Positions 1 through 5,433 of a stretch of DNA of 6,490 nt are shown piece by piece. The stretch's first letter is position 1. Every line of letters starts with the position of its first letter. The translations under genes were made by a program, and so were the position numbers. This DNA is from Chloroflexota bacterium (lineage in GTDB: Bacteria > Chloroflexota > UBA6077 > JACQUR01), in the NCBI GenBank assembly GCA_016210245.1, contig JACQUR010000328.1:1-6490 (forward strand), written 5' to 3'. Under the pieces are notes generated by a model. It made no database searches. It was not told the origin of the DNA and saw only the letters and a list, made by a program, of their open reading frames with translations.

Positions 1-2
1 AC

Positions 3-410
3 CGCGACGTCCTCGTTTTGAAGGGGGGACAGGCCATGCGACACATCTACGGGAGCGCTCGCCTGTCCAAAGACGTCGACTACGTGCTGGTCATGACCAT
101 CAACGAGATGGTGACCGAGAAGATCCGCGCGATGTACCAGCGTGGGAATCCGCGCGACGTCTACGATCTCTGGTTTGTGTTCTCACACGACCACATCCGG
201 CTTGACCAGCAAGTGATCTGCCAGTTGATCCCCGAGAAGTTCAGGCAGCCGTTCGTCGCAGGTGGCTGGAACCGAGGACGCTTGTACGACCGGGTCCACC
301 AGGAAGCGCATGCCTGGGACGCCACGCTGAGGGATCTCGTGCCCGAGTATCCGTCTCTGGACGATGCGCTCTCGCTGATCGAGCGCTCGCTCCGCTTCTT
401 GCCACGCTAG
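3..410 (+). pseudogene. AbiEii/AbiGii-family nucleotidyltransferase toxin, 5' cut by window edge, internally deleted
   Basis: The frame is open to the left edge; the first codons read RDVLVLKGGQAMRHIYG, so the true start lies outside and the TTG at 18 is internal. Two family blocks are visible. One is the nucleotidyltransferase motif, with KGG followed by RLSKDVDY (the D-x-D metal-binding pair). The other is the C-terminal block EKIRAMYQRGNPRDVYDLW. In AbiEii-type proteins, the toxin half of type IV abortive-infection toxin-antitoxin systems, these blocks are normally separated by roughly 80-100 residues; here about ten separate them, so the middle seems to be lost without breaking the frame. 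The usual Thr/Ser after GG is Gln here. The rest, to the stop at 408-410, resembles the helical family tail. The AbiEi antitoxin, if any, would be upstream and is not visible. Family assignment is firm; loss of function is inferred. Confidence 0.8.
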
Positions 411-429
411 CACGGCATTCGCAGACGCG

Positions 430-676
430 ATGGAGCTCTTCCCCCGCCTGGTGCTCGGCGCGCTGCTGGCCAATACCAGCCTGTCCTGGGGCCAGCTCGC
501 CATCGACGCCAACAACGCCCTCTGCCAGGCCATCGACCAGGCCGGCAGCGTGGCCTGGGAACAGGCCGATCGAGCTACCCAGCTCCTGGTGGACGTGGTG
601 GCCCTGCTCATCTACCTGGTCGCCAGCCTGCTGCTGCTACTCCAGATGCTGATGCGCCTGGCTCTGGTGAACGTGC
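430..676 (+). pseudogene. Conjugation-type integral membrane protein fragment (TrbL/VirB6-like)
   Basis: From the ATG at 430 the reading frame begins MELFPRLVLGALLANTSL, followed by AIDANNALCQAI and then a long hydrophobic stretch (about residues 53-80, VDVVALLIYLVASLLLLLQM). This layout resembles the polytopic membrane channel component found next to coupling ATPases in integrative/conjugative elements of high-GC bacteria. The frame is also open upstream of the ATG back past the previous gene's stop, and no ribosome binding site is visible, so the real N-terminus is probably missing. After RLALVNV the frame turns to Arg/Pro/Gly-rich shadow sequence (it stays open to 885), while real coding resumes one frame over. 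The remaining transmembrane segments expected of the family are absent, so this looks like a deletion remnant fused to the ATPase gene. The family name is a recollection-based guess. Confidence 0.5.
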
Positions 677-1438
677 GCCGAGAACCTGTTCGCCGCCATC
701 GCCCTCGCCCAGCTGTTCAGCCTGGAGATTGCGGCCATCCGGACGGCGCGCTGGTTCCTCGCCCGGGCGGGCAGCGCCGCGATGCGACACCACCTGGAAG
801 CTCAGCTCGCCGCCGCCTATCCCCAGGCGGAGCTGCGCCAGCTCAAGCTCGAGCGCTACCCGGCCCTGGACCCCGCCCGACTTGAGCCCGACGCGCAGGT
901 CCAGGCCTGCGCCCCGGTCCTGCGCGGCCCGCAGTACCTGCCCCTGCGCACCTTCCGCGACGCCGAGGTCGAAGCCACCCGCAACGCCCAGGCGGATCCG
1001 GTGCTCGGCCTGCTCAGCACGCTGGGCGACCTCCCCGACGGATGGCGGAGCCTGGCCCAGCTCGTGCTGCGGCCCGCCCCGGACGACTGGTGCCGGGGCT
1101 ACCTCCGCCTGGCAGTCGAGCACCCGCTGGCAGCCGAGCGCGCCGCCGGGCGTGCCGACACCTCGCTCACCAGCGTCTTCCTGCTGGCCGGGCTGGTGGC
1201 CGCGGGCGCCCTGGCCTGGCAGGGCGCTCAGTGGTAGGCCGCGGGCGAGTGGCTGCCCCTCGGCCTGCTGGCCGGCGGCGCCCTGGTGGGCACCCCCAGC
1301 CTCGTCTGGCTGGGACGACGGCTGGCCGAGCGTCCGCTCTACGACCTGCGACTGGTGCAGGAGAAGGTCAGCCGCGTCGCCTACCGGAGCCAGCTTCGGC
1401 TGGCCGTGTTCGCGCCGGCCGAGGCGCCGCCGCGGGAG
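671..1438 (+). pseudogene. Type IV secretion/conjugative coupling ATPase, N-terminal segment (frame 2, with in-frame TAG)
   Basis: Frame 2 opens after a stop at 668-670 and reads ENLFAAIALAQLFSLEIA from 680, then a soluble region with LPLRTFRD and LVLRPAPDDW, the style of the N-terminal domain of VirD4/HerA-like transfer ATPases. Two hydrophobic segments follow, at about 1169-1225 and 1250-1310, a membrane anchor of two helices. A TAG at 1235-1237 lies between them (AQW, stop, AAGEW); a TGG there would read Trp and join both helices. After the TAG the same frame stays convincing (LGRRLAERPLYDLRLVQEKV) up to APPRE near 1438, where coding moves to frame 3. No plausible start codon with a ribosome binding site is visible before 782 (ATG), which lies inside the conserved-looking part. 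This entry and the next two are parts of one gene. Confidence 0.65.
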
Positions 1439-1439
1439 A

Positions 1440-2552
1440 GTCGAGGCGCGTCTGGCGCAGCTCGCCGCGGCCTACCGCCAGTTCAACCTGGCCTCGGGCA
1501 ACGGCCTGTTGCCGCGCCGGCTCGACCGGCGCGCCCAGGACCTGCGCGCGCCGGCGCCCCTGCCGCCGGCTCGAGCGATGCCGGTGCTCAACACCCGCGA
1601 ACTGGCCGGCCTCTGGCACCTGCCCCAGGCTCAGGCCGACGTACCGCTGCTCGAGCGCACCACCGCCCGGCAGCGGCTGCCCCTGCCCGCCACGGTCGCG
1701 CGTGGCTGTCGGATCGGCGTCTCGACCCATCAGGGACGCACGGTCCTGGTGGCGCTGCCCGAGGAGTTGCTCCGCCGCCACCTGCTGCTGGTGGCCAAGA
1801 CCCGCCGCGGCAAGTCGTCGTTGCTGCTGCGGCTCGCCCGTTACCTCATGGAAACACGAACCGTCGACGGGAAGCGCCCGGCGCTCGTGCTGGTCGATCC
1901 CCACCGCGACCTGGCCCGCGCCGCGCTCGGCCTGGTCCCGCCGGGTCGCCACGGCGACGTCGTGTACCTCGACGTGTCCCAGCGCGAGCGCCCCTTCGGC
2001 CTCAACTTGCTGGACACGGTGCTGTTCCGCGAGCGCGACAAGGCGGTGGCCAACGCCCTGGCCATCTTCCGCCGCGAGTTCGACCGCTTCTGGGGACCCC
2101 GCATGGAGGACGCCTTCCGCTTCGCGCTGCTCACCCTGTACGAGGCCAATCAGGCCCTCTGTGTCGAGACCGCGGAAGGACGTGGACGCCAGCACACCAT
2201 CCTGGAGATCCCGGCCGTGCTCGTCGACACGGCCTTCCGCCGCAGCGTGCTGGAGCGCGTCCGCGATCCGGTGGTCAGGGCCTGGTGGTCCGGCTACTTC
2301 GACCGCCTCGATCGGCGGCTCCAGATCGAGATCGTGAACCCGGTCCAGACCAAGGTCCAGCGCTTCGCCGGCAGCCGCGCCGCCCGCGCCATCGTCGGCC
2401 AGCCCGGCTCGACTATCGACCCGGCCGCCTGGCTGCGGTCCGGCGCGATCGTGGTGGTCAACACCGCCAGGGGCACGGCGGGTGAGGATACGGCCGCGCT
2501 CGTCAGCGCCACCCTGCTCAACCTGGTGGCGCTGGCCATCGGCGAGCAGGCG
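1440..2552 (+). pseudogene. Type IV secretion/conjugative coupling ATPase, central motor segment (frame 3)
   Basis: This is the nucleotide-binding core of the ATPase that powers DNA transfer through a conjugative pore at the inner membrane. Coding resumes as VEARLAQLAAAYRQFN. A P-loop, AKTRRGKSS, lies at 1794-1820; it has Ala where the classical Walker A begins with Gly. Next come LVDPHRDL (DPH motif at 1896-1913) and the RPFGLNLLD block near 1990-2016, typical of VirD4/HerA-like transfer ATPases that bind DNA as hexamers. A helical region then leads to IEIVNPVQTKVQRF, GSTIDPAAWLRSGAIVVVN and the strand before Walker B. The frame ends in GEQ at about 2549; removing one base near 2553 gives EQAALDPGQ and links it smoothly to the next segment. 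Motif order and spacing are good. Fragmentation, if real, separates Walker A from Walker B and would inactivate the enzyme. Confidence 0.8.
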
Positions 2553-2553
2553 A

Positions 2554-3321
2554 GCCCTCGACCCTGGCCAGCGCTGCCCGGTCACGCTCCTGGTGGACGA
2601 GTTCCACACCACGCCCGGCGCCGACTACGAGGCCATCCTGGCCGAGCTAGCCAAGTACGGCGCCAGCCTGGTGCTGGCCACTCGGAGCCTGGCCCGCCTG
2701 GAGGCGCTCGACCGCGAGCAGCGCCGCGCCCTGCGGGCCACGGTCTTCGCCAACCTCGACGGCCTGTTCGCCTTCCACACCAGCGCCGAGGACGCGCGGT
2801 ACCTGGTGCGCGAACTGGGCGGCGAGGTCGACGAGCAGGACCTGGTCGCGCTGAGCGAGCACCAGTGCTACGCCCGACTCTCCGTGGCCGGCGAGCGGCT
2901 CCCCGTCTTCTCGGTCCGCCTGGATCCCCCGCCCGAGAGCGATCCGGTCGTCACCGGCCGGCTCGCCGCGGCCTCAGCGGCGCGGTATGGGCGTGACGGG
3001 GCCGAGGTCGAGCAGGACCTGCAATCCGCCCTGGCGCGGATCGAGCTGAGCCATCGGGCGCTGGTGGGCCAGGCCCAGGCCGGCGCGGGTGGCGCGGGCG
3101 TCGCCAGGGACGCAACGGCCGCCAGTGCTGGCAACGCCAGCCCGCCACCTGGACGAGCCAGGGCGCGGAACGACCACCGACGGGCCAAGCCATCTCGCGC
3201 CGAAACCCACCAGGCGCCCCTCTTCAGCCAGACGACGGCCGAGGCGAGCCTCGCTGCCGATGGGGGTGCTCAAGGGGAAACGGAGCGCCTGGAACCGATG
3301 GGAGAGGAGGGGCTGCCATGA
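2554..3321 (+). pseudogene. Type IV secretion/conjugative coupling ATPase, C-terminal segment with Walker B (frame 1)
   Basis: This continues the same ATPase. Walker B is TLLVDEFH, with the Asp-Glu pair at 2596-2601. It is followed by ADYEAILAELAKYG and VLATRSLARL (2671-2700), corresponding to the ATQS-type sensor block of VirD4/TraG-like proteins, with Arg in place of the usual Gln. FANLDGLFAFHTSAEDARYL and LSEHQCYARL then match the C-terminal half of this ATPase group. From about 3060 the protein becomes a low-complexity, Ala/Gly/Arg-rich tail with no recognisable domain, ending at TGA 3319-3321. The stop overlaps the ATG of the next gene (ATGA), suggesting translational coupling. The whole reconstructed ATPase would be close to 880 residues. 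No independent start is convincing within this segment, so it is probably not expressed on its own if the upstream shift is real. Confidence 0.8.
3305..3310 (+). promoter_or_regulatory. Shine-Dalgarno site for the 3318 gene
   Basis: AGGAGG stands seven bases before the ATG at 3318, inside the final codons of the ATPase. Together with the ATGA overlap this supports the 3318 start and coupling to the upstream gene. Confidence 0.7.
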
Positions 3322-3707
3322 GCGAGCGCCTTCGCTGGCATGAGGCCGAGCAGGCCGCCCGGTGGCTCCGCAGCCTGGTAGACGCGGTGGCCCTGGGGGC
3401 CAAGCCAGGGCCGGCCCTGTGGGCGGTGCTGAGGGTGCTGGTGGCGATGGAGGCCATGGCGCTCCGGCGGGAGGCGGGAGGATGGAGGGTGAAGATTGGA
3501 TTGGCCAATCCAACCTTCACCCTCCATCCTCCCGCCTGGCTGCTTTGGCTGGGGCCGGGCCTGGGTGCGCTCCTGCTGCTGGCGGCGCCGCTGGGGGTCA
3601 ACGCAGCACGGCTGGCGCTGCACCACGAACTGGGGATTTCGAATTTCGAGATTCGAACACCGCGTGCCCCCAGGCCTCCGCGCCCAGGCGCTGCAGCACC
3701 GCCTTGA
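3318..3707 (+). CDS. Small hypothetical membrane protein of the conjugative element, with repeat insertion
   Basis: This is a 129-residue reading frame with an overlapping ATGA start and a strong ribosome binding site. I do not recognise a family. Residues 1-52 are an amphipathic helical region (SERLRWHEAEQAARWLRSLV). Residues about 53-73 are encoded by a 66-bp palindrome. Residues about 73-95 form a hydrophobic segment (LLWLGPGLGALLLLAAPLGV), a likely membrane helix. After HHEL the frame runs into a heptamer repeat and then Pro/Arg-rich sequence to the stop, over DNA that codes on the other strand for a HEPN scrap, so the native C-terminus is probably lost. The first part is likely a genuine gene that belonged to the transfer operon; the palindrome and the tail look like later additions. 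It may still be translated. Confidence 0.5.
   Translation: MSERLRWHEAEQAARWLRSLVDAVALGAKPGPALWAVLRVLVAMEAMALRREAGGWRVKIGLANPTFTLHPPAWLLWLGPGLGALLLLAAPLGVNAARLALHHELGISNFEIRTPRAPRPPRPGAAAPP
3472..3537. repeat. 66-bp near-perfect palindrome (33-nt arms, no loop)
   Basis: The two arms meet at TTGGCCAA between 3504 and 3505 and are reverse complements over 33 positions, with one mismatch (A3495 against C3514). Arms start with AGGCGGGAGGATGGAGGG and end with its complement. It sits in frame inside the 3318 gene, and because of its symmetry both strands encode almost the same peptide (GLANPTFTLHPP on +, GLANPIFTLHPP on -). No T-run follows, so it is not a typical terminator. It looks like a mobile palindromic repeat unit (REP/MITE-like), but copies elsewhere cannot be checked here. 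Confidence 0.85.
3638..3658 (+). repeat. Three tandem heptamers of TTCGAAT type
   Basis: TTCGAAT, TTCGAGA and TTCGAAC follow each other without gaps. The tract is AT-richer than everything around it and marks the exact point where HEPN similarity ends on the minus strand and where the 3318 gene stops looking like native protein. It resembles the short heptamer repeats found scattered in some environmental bacterial genomes. Confidence 0.6.
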
Positions 3708-3749
3708 CCGTCTTCTCGGCTGCCTGCTGGGCGGAGAAGCAGGCCCAGT

Positions 3750-3776
3750 CGTGAAAGCCTGATACTGCTGGCGAAT
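3750..3776 (+). repeat. Inverted repeat, left copy
   Basis: The core TGATACTGCTGGCGAAT (3760-3776) is exactly the reverse complement of 3897-3913. Extending outward gives 27 positions with 24 matches, and the three differences are all transitions. This copy overlaps the 5' edge of the HEPN scrap. Confidence 0.85.
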
Positions 3777-3780
3777 TCAC

Positions 3781-3985
3781 CTCTTGGTGGTCGGGGTGAC
3801 CTGTGTGGCAGAATGCAGCCCCGCTCGCCCCAACCCGCCGCGCCCCCTTCCTGAGGTTGCTGCCTGCCGCCTCATGACATCCCCCGCCCGAAGGGCATTC
3901 GCCAGCAGTATCAAACTCTCACGGGCACCCCCATTTGGTGGTGGACTAGACAGAACGTGAACGGCAGGGTACGCTGGCTCACATC
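3781..3985. other. Stretch without a recognisable gene
   Basis: Apart from the right inverted repeat, this stretch shows no coding pattern in any frame. A C-rich tract lies at about 3820-3850. Around 3950-3985 a phrase such as NVNGRVRWLT is weakly reminiscent of the TVT-ALR-T block that precedes HFQTYHRVLNRA in IS701 transposases, so decayed transposase sequence may start here. No promoter or terminator could be supported. Confidence 0.4.
3897..3923 (-). repeat. Inverted repeat, right copy
   Basis: ATTCGCCAGCAGTATCA (3897-3913) is the perfect 17-bp inverted partner of the left copy, with the similarity continuing to 3923. Both copies diverge sharply on the inner side (from 3777 and up to 3896), so the pair bounds a 120-bp core. 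It may be the two ends of a small non-autonomous element, or an inverted duplication left by a rearrangement. Confidence 0.8.
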
Positions 3986-4294
3986 CAACTGCCAGGAAGC
4001 TTGAGCGCCGATCCGCACTTCCAGACCTACCACCGGGTGCTCAACCGTGCCCGCTGGTCGAGTTGGGCCCTCAGCCGGATCCTGCCCCTGGTGCTGGTTC
4101 GGGTGTTCGTGCCGGCTGAGCAGCCCGTCGTGGTCGGCATGGACGACACGATCGAACGCCGCCGCGGGGCCAAGATCGCAGCCCGGGGCATCTACCGCGA
4201 TCCGGTGCGATCGAGCAAGGAGCACTTCGTCAAGACCGGTGGGCTGCGCTGGGTGTCGATGCACCTGCTGGCCCGGATCCCGTGGGCGGGGCGG
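3986..4294 (+). pseudogene. IS701-like transposase, N-terminal fragment
   Basis: The frame reads SADPHFQTYHRVLNRARWSS, then ILPLVLVRVFVPAEQPVVVGMDDTIERRRG, then RGIYRDPVRSSKEHFVKTGGLRWVSMHLL and IPWAGR. This is the typical N-terminal third of IS701-family DDE transposases (DDE_5 superfamily endonuclease); DDT at about 4141-4149 holds the first catalytic Asp. Full-length members are near 400 residues, so the part carrying the later catalytic residues is missing. The frame is open back to a TAG at 3947 but has no good start; the TTG at 4001 is the first alternative start and no clear ribosome binding site precedes it. After PWAGR, where the family normally continues toward WALPFL, the frame switches to an unrelated protein, marking a deletion or recombination joint. 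Not capable of transposition. Confidence 0.8.
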
Positions 4295-4442
4295 GGGTTG
4301 ACTCGGGATCAGGCCGAAAAGTTCCAGAGGGCAATAGAGGACGCAAAGCAGAGCGTCGGGCGTGGCGGAGACGACAATCTCACCAAGAAGCAGATGGAGG
4401 CCATCCGGGACGCGATCCTGCGGCAAGGAGGGTACCAGCAAG
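4295..4442 (+). pseudogene. C-terminal tail of an unidentified protein, possible polymorphic-toxin tip
   Basis: In the same frame as the transposase fragment, 49 residues read GLTRDQAEKFQRAIEDAKQS, then VGRGGDDNLTKKQMEAIRDA, then ILRQGGYQQ. The composition (two charged amphipathic helices joined by a GRGGDDNLT turn) is unlike the transposase and unlike shadow sequence. It stops looking like protein right where the next gene's ribosome binding site and start lie. The frame has no stop there and runs on, through implausible sequence, to 5041; a single C-to-T change in the CAG or CAA after GGY would give a stop. I do not recognise the family. Its position directly before an immunity-like gene and near an Rhs gene suggests the end of a toxin domain, by context only. 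Confidence 0.4.
4425..4431 (+). promoter_or_regulatory. Shine-Dalgarno site deciding the 4443 start
   Basis: AAGGAGG is the best ribosome binding site in this part of the window. It lies eleven bases before the GTG at 4443, a slightly long spacing, and supports that start over the in-frame GTG at 4362, which would run through the tail of the preceding protein. Confidence 0.65.
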
Positions 4443-4952
4443 GTGGCAGACGAGGAAGACATCCCGCCAGACCTCGCGCGTCAGGCGCTGAGCAAGCTCG
4501 GGCGCTTTCGCCCGGCGGTGCGGGAGTTCGTGCGGCGGGTGAATCGGATTCGCTGGCTGGAGCGAGGCGGCCAGCCCGAGCCCTGGGACTCGGAGGTGGT
4601 GCGGATCTGGGACGTAGAAGAGGCGAAGGCCGTCGAAAACAGCCGCTTGCGACCGATAACCAGGGCCGTCTGGGACTGTCTGGAATCGGTGGGCAGAGCG
4701 ACTGGACGCTACGACCGGATGATGGCTGCCGAAGAGTATTGGATAGCGCGCTTCGACCCACCCGAGGGCGGGCCTCTGGAAACCTACGACCGCCACGGGG
4801 CACAGATCCGTTCCGACATCGTGGGTGCGCTGCGGGAGATCGTTTTGGACGACATAATCTCCGTCCGCTGCTACCGCGAGGCGATCGAGTGGTACGAGAA
4901 GGGACACTGGTGGTGCGCTATTGCCGAGGACGGAAAGCGAGTTGTGTACTGA
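4443..4952 (+). CDS. Candidate immunity protein of an Rhs-type toxin
   Basis: This is an intact gene of 169 residues with a GTG start and the AAGGAGG site upstream. The protein is soluble and acidic, rich in Trp, Arg and Glu, with no signal peptide or membrane segment. It begins ADEEDIPPDLARQALSKLG, has WIARFDPPEGG in the middle and ends IEWYEKGHWWCAIAEDGKRVVY. The ending resembles a Y..GHWPCGW...G.hhVY closing motif that I associate with small immunity-like proteins next to polymorphic toxins. It directly follows a toxin-like tail and precedes a propeller/Rhs gene, the standard position for an immunity gene. If so, it would bind and block a cognate toxin in the cytoplasm. It is the only clearly unbroken gene in the window, which fits selection to keep immunity. 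The exact family is not recognised; the immunity role is inferred. Confidence 0.55.
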   Translation: MADEEDIPPDLARQALSKLGRFRPAVREFVRRVNRIRWLERGGQPEPWDSEVVRIWDVEEAKAVENSRLRPITRAVWDCLESVGRATGRYDRMMAAEEYWIARFDPPEGGPLETYDRHGAQIRSDIVGALREIVLDDIISVRCYREAIEWYEKGHWWCAIAEDGKRVVY

Positions 4953-5433
4953 GGTGCGCGTTGCGTGTCCGAGCCACCCCACTGCCTCATCGAGGGCTCA
5001 GCACAGCTTGCAGGCCAACCCTGGCAAGCTGCTGCTGCTGACGACCAACGCCGGCGCGCTGCGGCTGAGCTGGAGCAACGACGGCGGGAGTAGCTGGAGC
5101 GGCGCGACCGGCCCCAAGGCCAGCACCCAGGGTGGGGTGACCTGGCTGCTAGGCGGGGACACGACCCTTGACGCCTTCTATCGGACGGCGGCGGGGATCT
5201 CCTATCAGCAGTTCGGCCTCACCCGGGCCACCGACGGCAGCAACGACGTGCTGGCGATCGCCACCGTGGGGTTGAGGGTGGAGCTGGACACTCCCTCCGG
5301 CAGCCCGCGCCCGAGCGCGGTGCTGGACAAGAATGTGTACCCGGACGTGGCCTGGATCCACGCCGGGACTGACAGTGGGAGGTGCGCTTCCTGCGGGCGC
5401 TGGCCGACCCGACGGTGCGGACCAACTGGGTGA
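4921..5433 (+). pseudogene. Rhs/propeller protein, truncated N-terminal part (frame 1)
   Basis: Convincing protein begins at about 5008 with LQANPGKLLLLTTNAGALRL, then WSNDGGSSWSGATGPK. This is an Asp-box-like motif (S-x-D-G-G-x-x-W) of BNR/sialidase-type beta-propeller repeats. It continues DAFYRTAAGISYQQFGLTRA and NVYPDVAWIHAGTD, further propeller blades. The residues before 5008 look unrelated, the TTG at 4921 lies inside the previous gene, and there is no signal peptide, so the true 5' end is missing. After AGTD near 5372 the frame becomes Cys/Arg-rich noise up to the stop at 5431-5433, and coding moves to frame 3 (QWEVRFLRAL). This is the first part of the protein described in the next entry. 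Confidence 0.65.

Larger units (their letters stand above)
3598..3780 (-). pseudogene. HEPN-domain protein remnant
   Basis: The minus-strand frame encodes 60 residues. Residues 8-41 (GFHDWACFSAQQAAEKTVKAVL through LGAEAWGHAV, about 3759-3658) match the first helices of small HEPN proteins, which commonly read DWACF.AQQAAEKALKALL followed by GHsv. These proteins often pair with minimal nucleotidyltransferases as toxin-antitoxin modules, HEPN being an RNase or a substrate of AMP transfer. The upstream helix before GFHDW is replaced by MNSPAVS, which belongs to an inverted repeat, and everything after GHAV is heptamer repeat and then antisense of the 3318 gene. The catalytic R-x4-6-H region lies further downstream in the family and is absent. 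This is a dead fragment, not a functional HEPN gene. Confidence 0.7.

Noticed and set aside
1368..2612. Long minus-strand open frame (414 codons) opposite the ATPase
   Set aside because: It is the antisense shadow of a high-GC gene; its translation is Gly/Arg/Gln-rich without motifs, while the + strand carries ordered ATPase motifs.
671..3321. Programmed ribosomal frameshifting in the ATPase
   Set aside because: No slippery run or downstream structure is evident at 1439 or 2553, and several shifts plus a stop in one gene are better explained by decay or error.
3472..3537. Palindrome as a rho-independent terminator
   Set aside because: It lies inside a reading frame, has no loop and is not followed by a T-run on either strand.
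18..3780. AbiEii nucleotidyltransferase and HEPN scrap as one MNT/HEPN toxin-antitoxin system
   Set aside because: They are more than 3 kb apart, on opposite strands, both damaged, and AbiEii proteins are not the minimal nucleotidyltransferases that pair with HEPN.
4362..4442. Earlier GTG start at 4362 for the immunity-like gene
   Set aside because: The added residues (AETTISPRSRWRPSG) look like shadow of the preceding protein tail, and the good Shine-Dalgarno site favours 4443.
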